6,286 nucleotides of DNA from Klenkia sp. Lineage in GTDB: Bacteria > Actinomycetota > Actinomycetes > Mycobacteriales > Geodermatophilaceae. The notes below the pieces were generated by a model, which was not told the DNA's origin, made no database searches, and saw nothing but the letters and a program-made list of their open reading frames with translations. Location: NCBI GenBank assembly GCA_025966215.1, contig JAOPVM010000017.1:1-6286 (forward strand). Reading direction: 5' to 3'. The translations under genes and the position numbers were made by a program. Position 1 is the stretch's first letter, and each line of letters starts with the position of its first letter. Shown here piece by piece: positions 5,228-6,286 of the stretch.

Positions 5228-6286
5228 CACGACCCGCTCCCACCCCGGACCGCCGCGGTCACGTGCGGGCGGGGGTCCTCGTCGAGCTCCGTGGCCAGGG
5301 CCTCCAGTGCCTCCCGGGCCGCCGGGCTGAGCGTGTCGGGGACGGTGACGACCACGGTGACGAGCAGGTCGCCGGGCACCCCCTTGGCCTGCACGCCGCG
5401 CCCACGCACCCGGAAGGTCCGGCCGCTCGCGGTGCCCGGCGGCACCCGCAGCGACACGTTGGCGTCCAGGGTGGGCACGGTGAGGGTCGTGCCCAGCGCC
5501 GCCTCGGCGAAGGTGACCGGCACCTCGAGGGTGAGGTCGTTGCCCTTGCGGCCGAACAGGTCGCTGCCGCTGACGTGCACCACGACGAACAGGTCGCCGG
5601 CCGGGCCGCCGCGGCGCCCCGGGGCGCCCTTGCCGGCCAGCCGGATGCGCTGGCCGTCCTTCACCCCGGCGGGGATCCGCACGGTGATGGTGCGGGTCTG
5701 GTCGGTGATCCCGCTGCCCTTGCACGTGCCGCACGGGTCGTCGACGACCGAACCGCTGCCCCGGCACTGCCGGCAGGGCTCGGAGAACGCGAACGCCCCC
5801 TGGCTGCGACTGGTCACCCCGGCGCCGTGGCAGACCGGGCAGGCGTGCGGGCTGGTGCCCGGCTTCGCACCGGACCCGTGGCAGGTGGGGCAGGAGCCCG
5901 GGCTCTGCATCCGCAGCGGGACGGTGACCCCGAGGACGGCCTCGTCGAAGGCGAGCGTCGCCTCGGTCTCCACGTCCTGCCCGCGGGCCGGACCGGAGGC
6001 GGCCTGCTGCCGGCTGCGCGCACCACCGGGGGCAGCACCACCGCCGAACAGCCCGCCGAAGATGTCGCCCAGCCCGCCGGCGCCGCCGGCTGCGCCCCGG
6101 GACCCGCCGGCCTGGCCGAAGAGGTCACCGAGGTCGAAGGCCTGCCCGCCACCGGCAGCACCGGGGAAGCCGGCGCCGGAGAAGCCGCCGCCGGCGCCCC
6201 CGCCGGCCCGGAACCCACCGGAGCCGAACAGCCGGCGCGCCTCGTCGTACTCGGCGCGCCGGGTGGGGTCCGAGAGCACGTCGTAG
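5227..6286 (-). CDS. dnaJ: DnaJ chaperone, C-terminal ~353 residues (5' end beyond right edge)
   Basis: DnaJ (Hsp40) delivers unfolded proteins to DnaK and stimulates its ATPase. The visible part starts at the end of the J-domain (YDVLSDPTRRAEYDEARR, 6286 down to about 6230). The HPD motif and true start are outside. Next comes a long Gly/Phe-rich linker (about 6229 to 6010) with GDLFGQ and GDIFGGLFGG. A zinc-binding region with four CxxCxGxG repeats follows (5892 to 5710: CPTCHGSG, CPVCHGAG, CRQCRGSG, CGTCKGSG), all cysteines intact, so this is a type I DnaJ. The client-binding C-terminal domains end the protein, with IPAGVKDGQRIRLAGKG and GDLFVVVHV recognisable. The frame remains open through the right edge; GTG 6279 is inside the J-domain and is not the start. 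hspR begins 13 bases downstream, which indicates the dnaK-grpE-dnaJ-hspR operon of actinomycetes, with dnaK and grpE expected off the right edge. Confidence 0.95.
   Translation of the reverse strand, partial: YDVLSDPTRRAEYDEARRLFGSGGFRAGGGAGGGFSGAGFPGAAGGGQAFDLGDLFGQAGGSRGAAGGAGGLGDIFGGLFGGGAAPGGARSRQQAASGPARGQDVETEATLAFDEAVLGVTVPLRMQSPGSCPTCHGSGAKPGTSPHACPVCHGAGVTSRSQGAFAFSEPCRQCRGSGSVVDDPCGTCKGSGITDQTRTITVRIPAGVKDGQRIRLAGKGAPGRRGGPAGDLFVVVHVSGSDLFGRKGNDLTLEVPVTFAEAALGTTLTVPTLDANVSLRVPPGTASGRTFRVRGRGVQAKGVPGDLLVTVVVTVPDTLSPAAREALEALATELDEDPRPHVTAAVRGGSGS

Noticed and set aside
4644..5330. Plus-strand open frame across hspR and the dnaJ end
   Set aside because: It is antisense to hspR and the coupled marR, has no recognisable domain, and its composition is that of a GC-rich shadow.
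6010..6229. Glycine-rich repetitive stretch that could look like a DNA repeat
   Set aside because: It is the normal Gly/Phe-rich linker of DnaJ, coded in frame between the J-domain and the zinc fingers, not a mobile or tandem DNA repeat.

Overview
The window is very GC-rich, with strong G/C preference at third codon positions. It carries a dnaJ-hspR tail of the kind found in actinobacterial dnaK operons, so it is almost certainly chromosomal DNA from a high-GC actinomycete. A soil or rock actinomycete such as a member of the Geodermatophilaceae is plausible, but that family placement is a guess. There are seven protein genes, two of them cut by the window edges. I see no rRNA, tRNA, CRISPR array or mobile element.

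Left part (1-1753): a divergent pair. On the minus strand is the N-terminal 257 residues of a CitA/DcuS-like sensor histidine kinase, whose PAS domain and kinase core run off the left edge. On the plus strand is a TctC-family carboxylate-binding lipoprotein. Only 36 bases separate the two start codons. The usual membrane partners TctA and TctB do not follow tctC, so the binding protein stands alone here. The pair may form a sensing module for an organic acid, with transport partners encoded elsewhere.

Middle and right part (1779-6286): all genes are on the minus strand and are transcribed right to left in the order dnaJ (5' end missing), hspR, a first MarR-type regulator, a second MarR-type regulator, and a 14-helix DHA2 drug exporter. 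dnaJ and hspR are 13 bases apart. hspR and the first marR overlap by four bases (GTGA), so this regulator appears to be translationally coupled to the heat-shock repressor. The second marR and the exporter form a typical regulator-efflux operon with strong Shine-Dalgarno sites.

The most striking non-coding element is a 54-bp near-perfect dyad (4078-4131) just upstream of the second marR. It contains two GTTG-N7-CAAC sites with centres 31 bp apart, and its left arm includes most of the marR ribosome-binding site. It could be a double MarR operator, an mRNA hairpin that hides the ribosome-binding site, or both. A second perfect hairpin (3574-3592) lies between this marR and the exporter gene, and a third (1758-1773) separates tctC from the convergent exporter gene.
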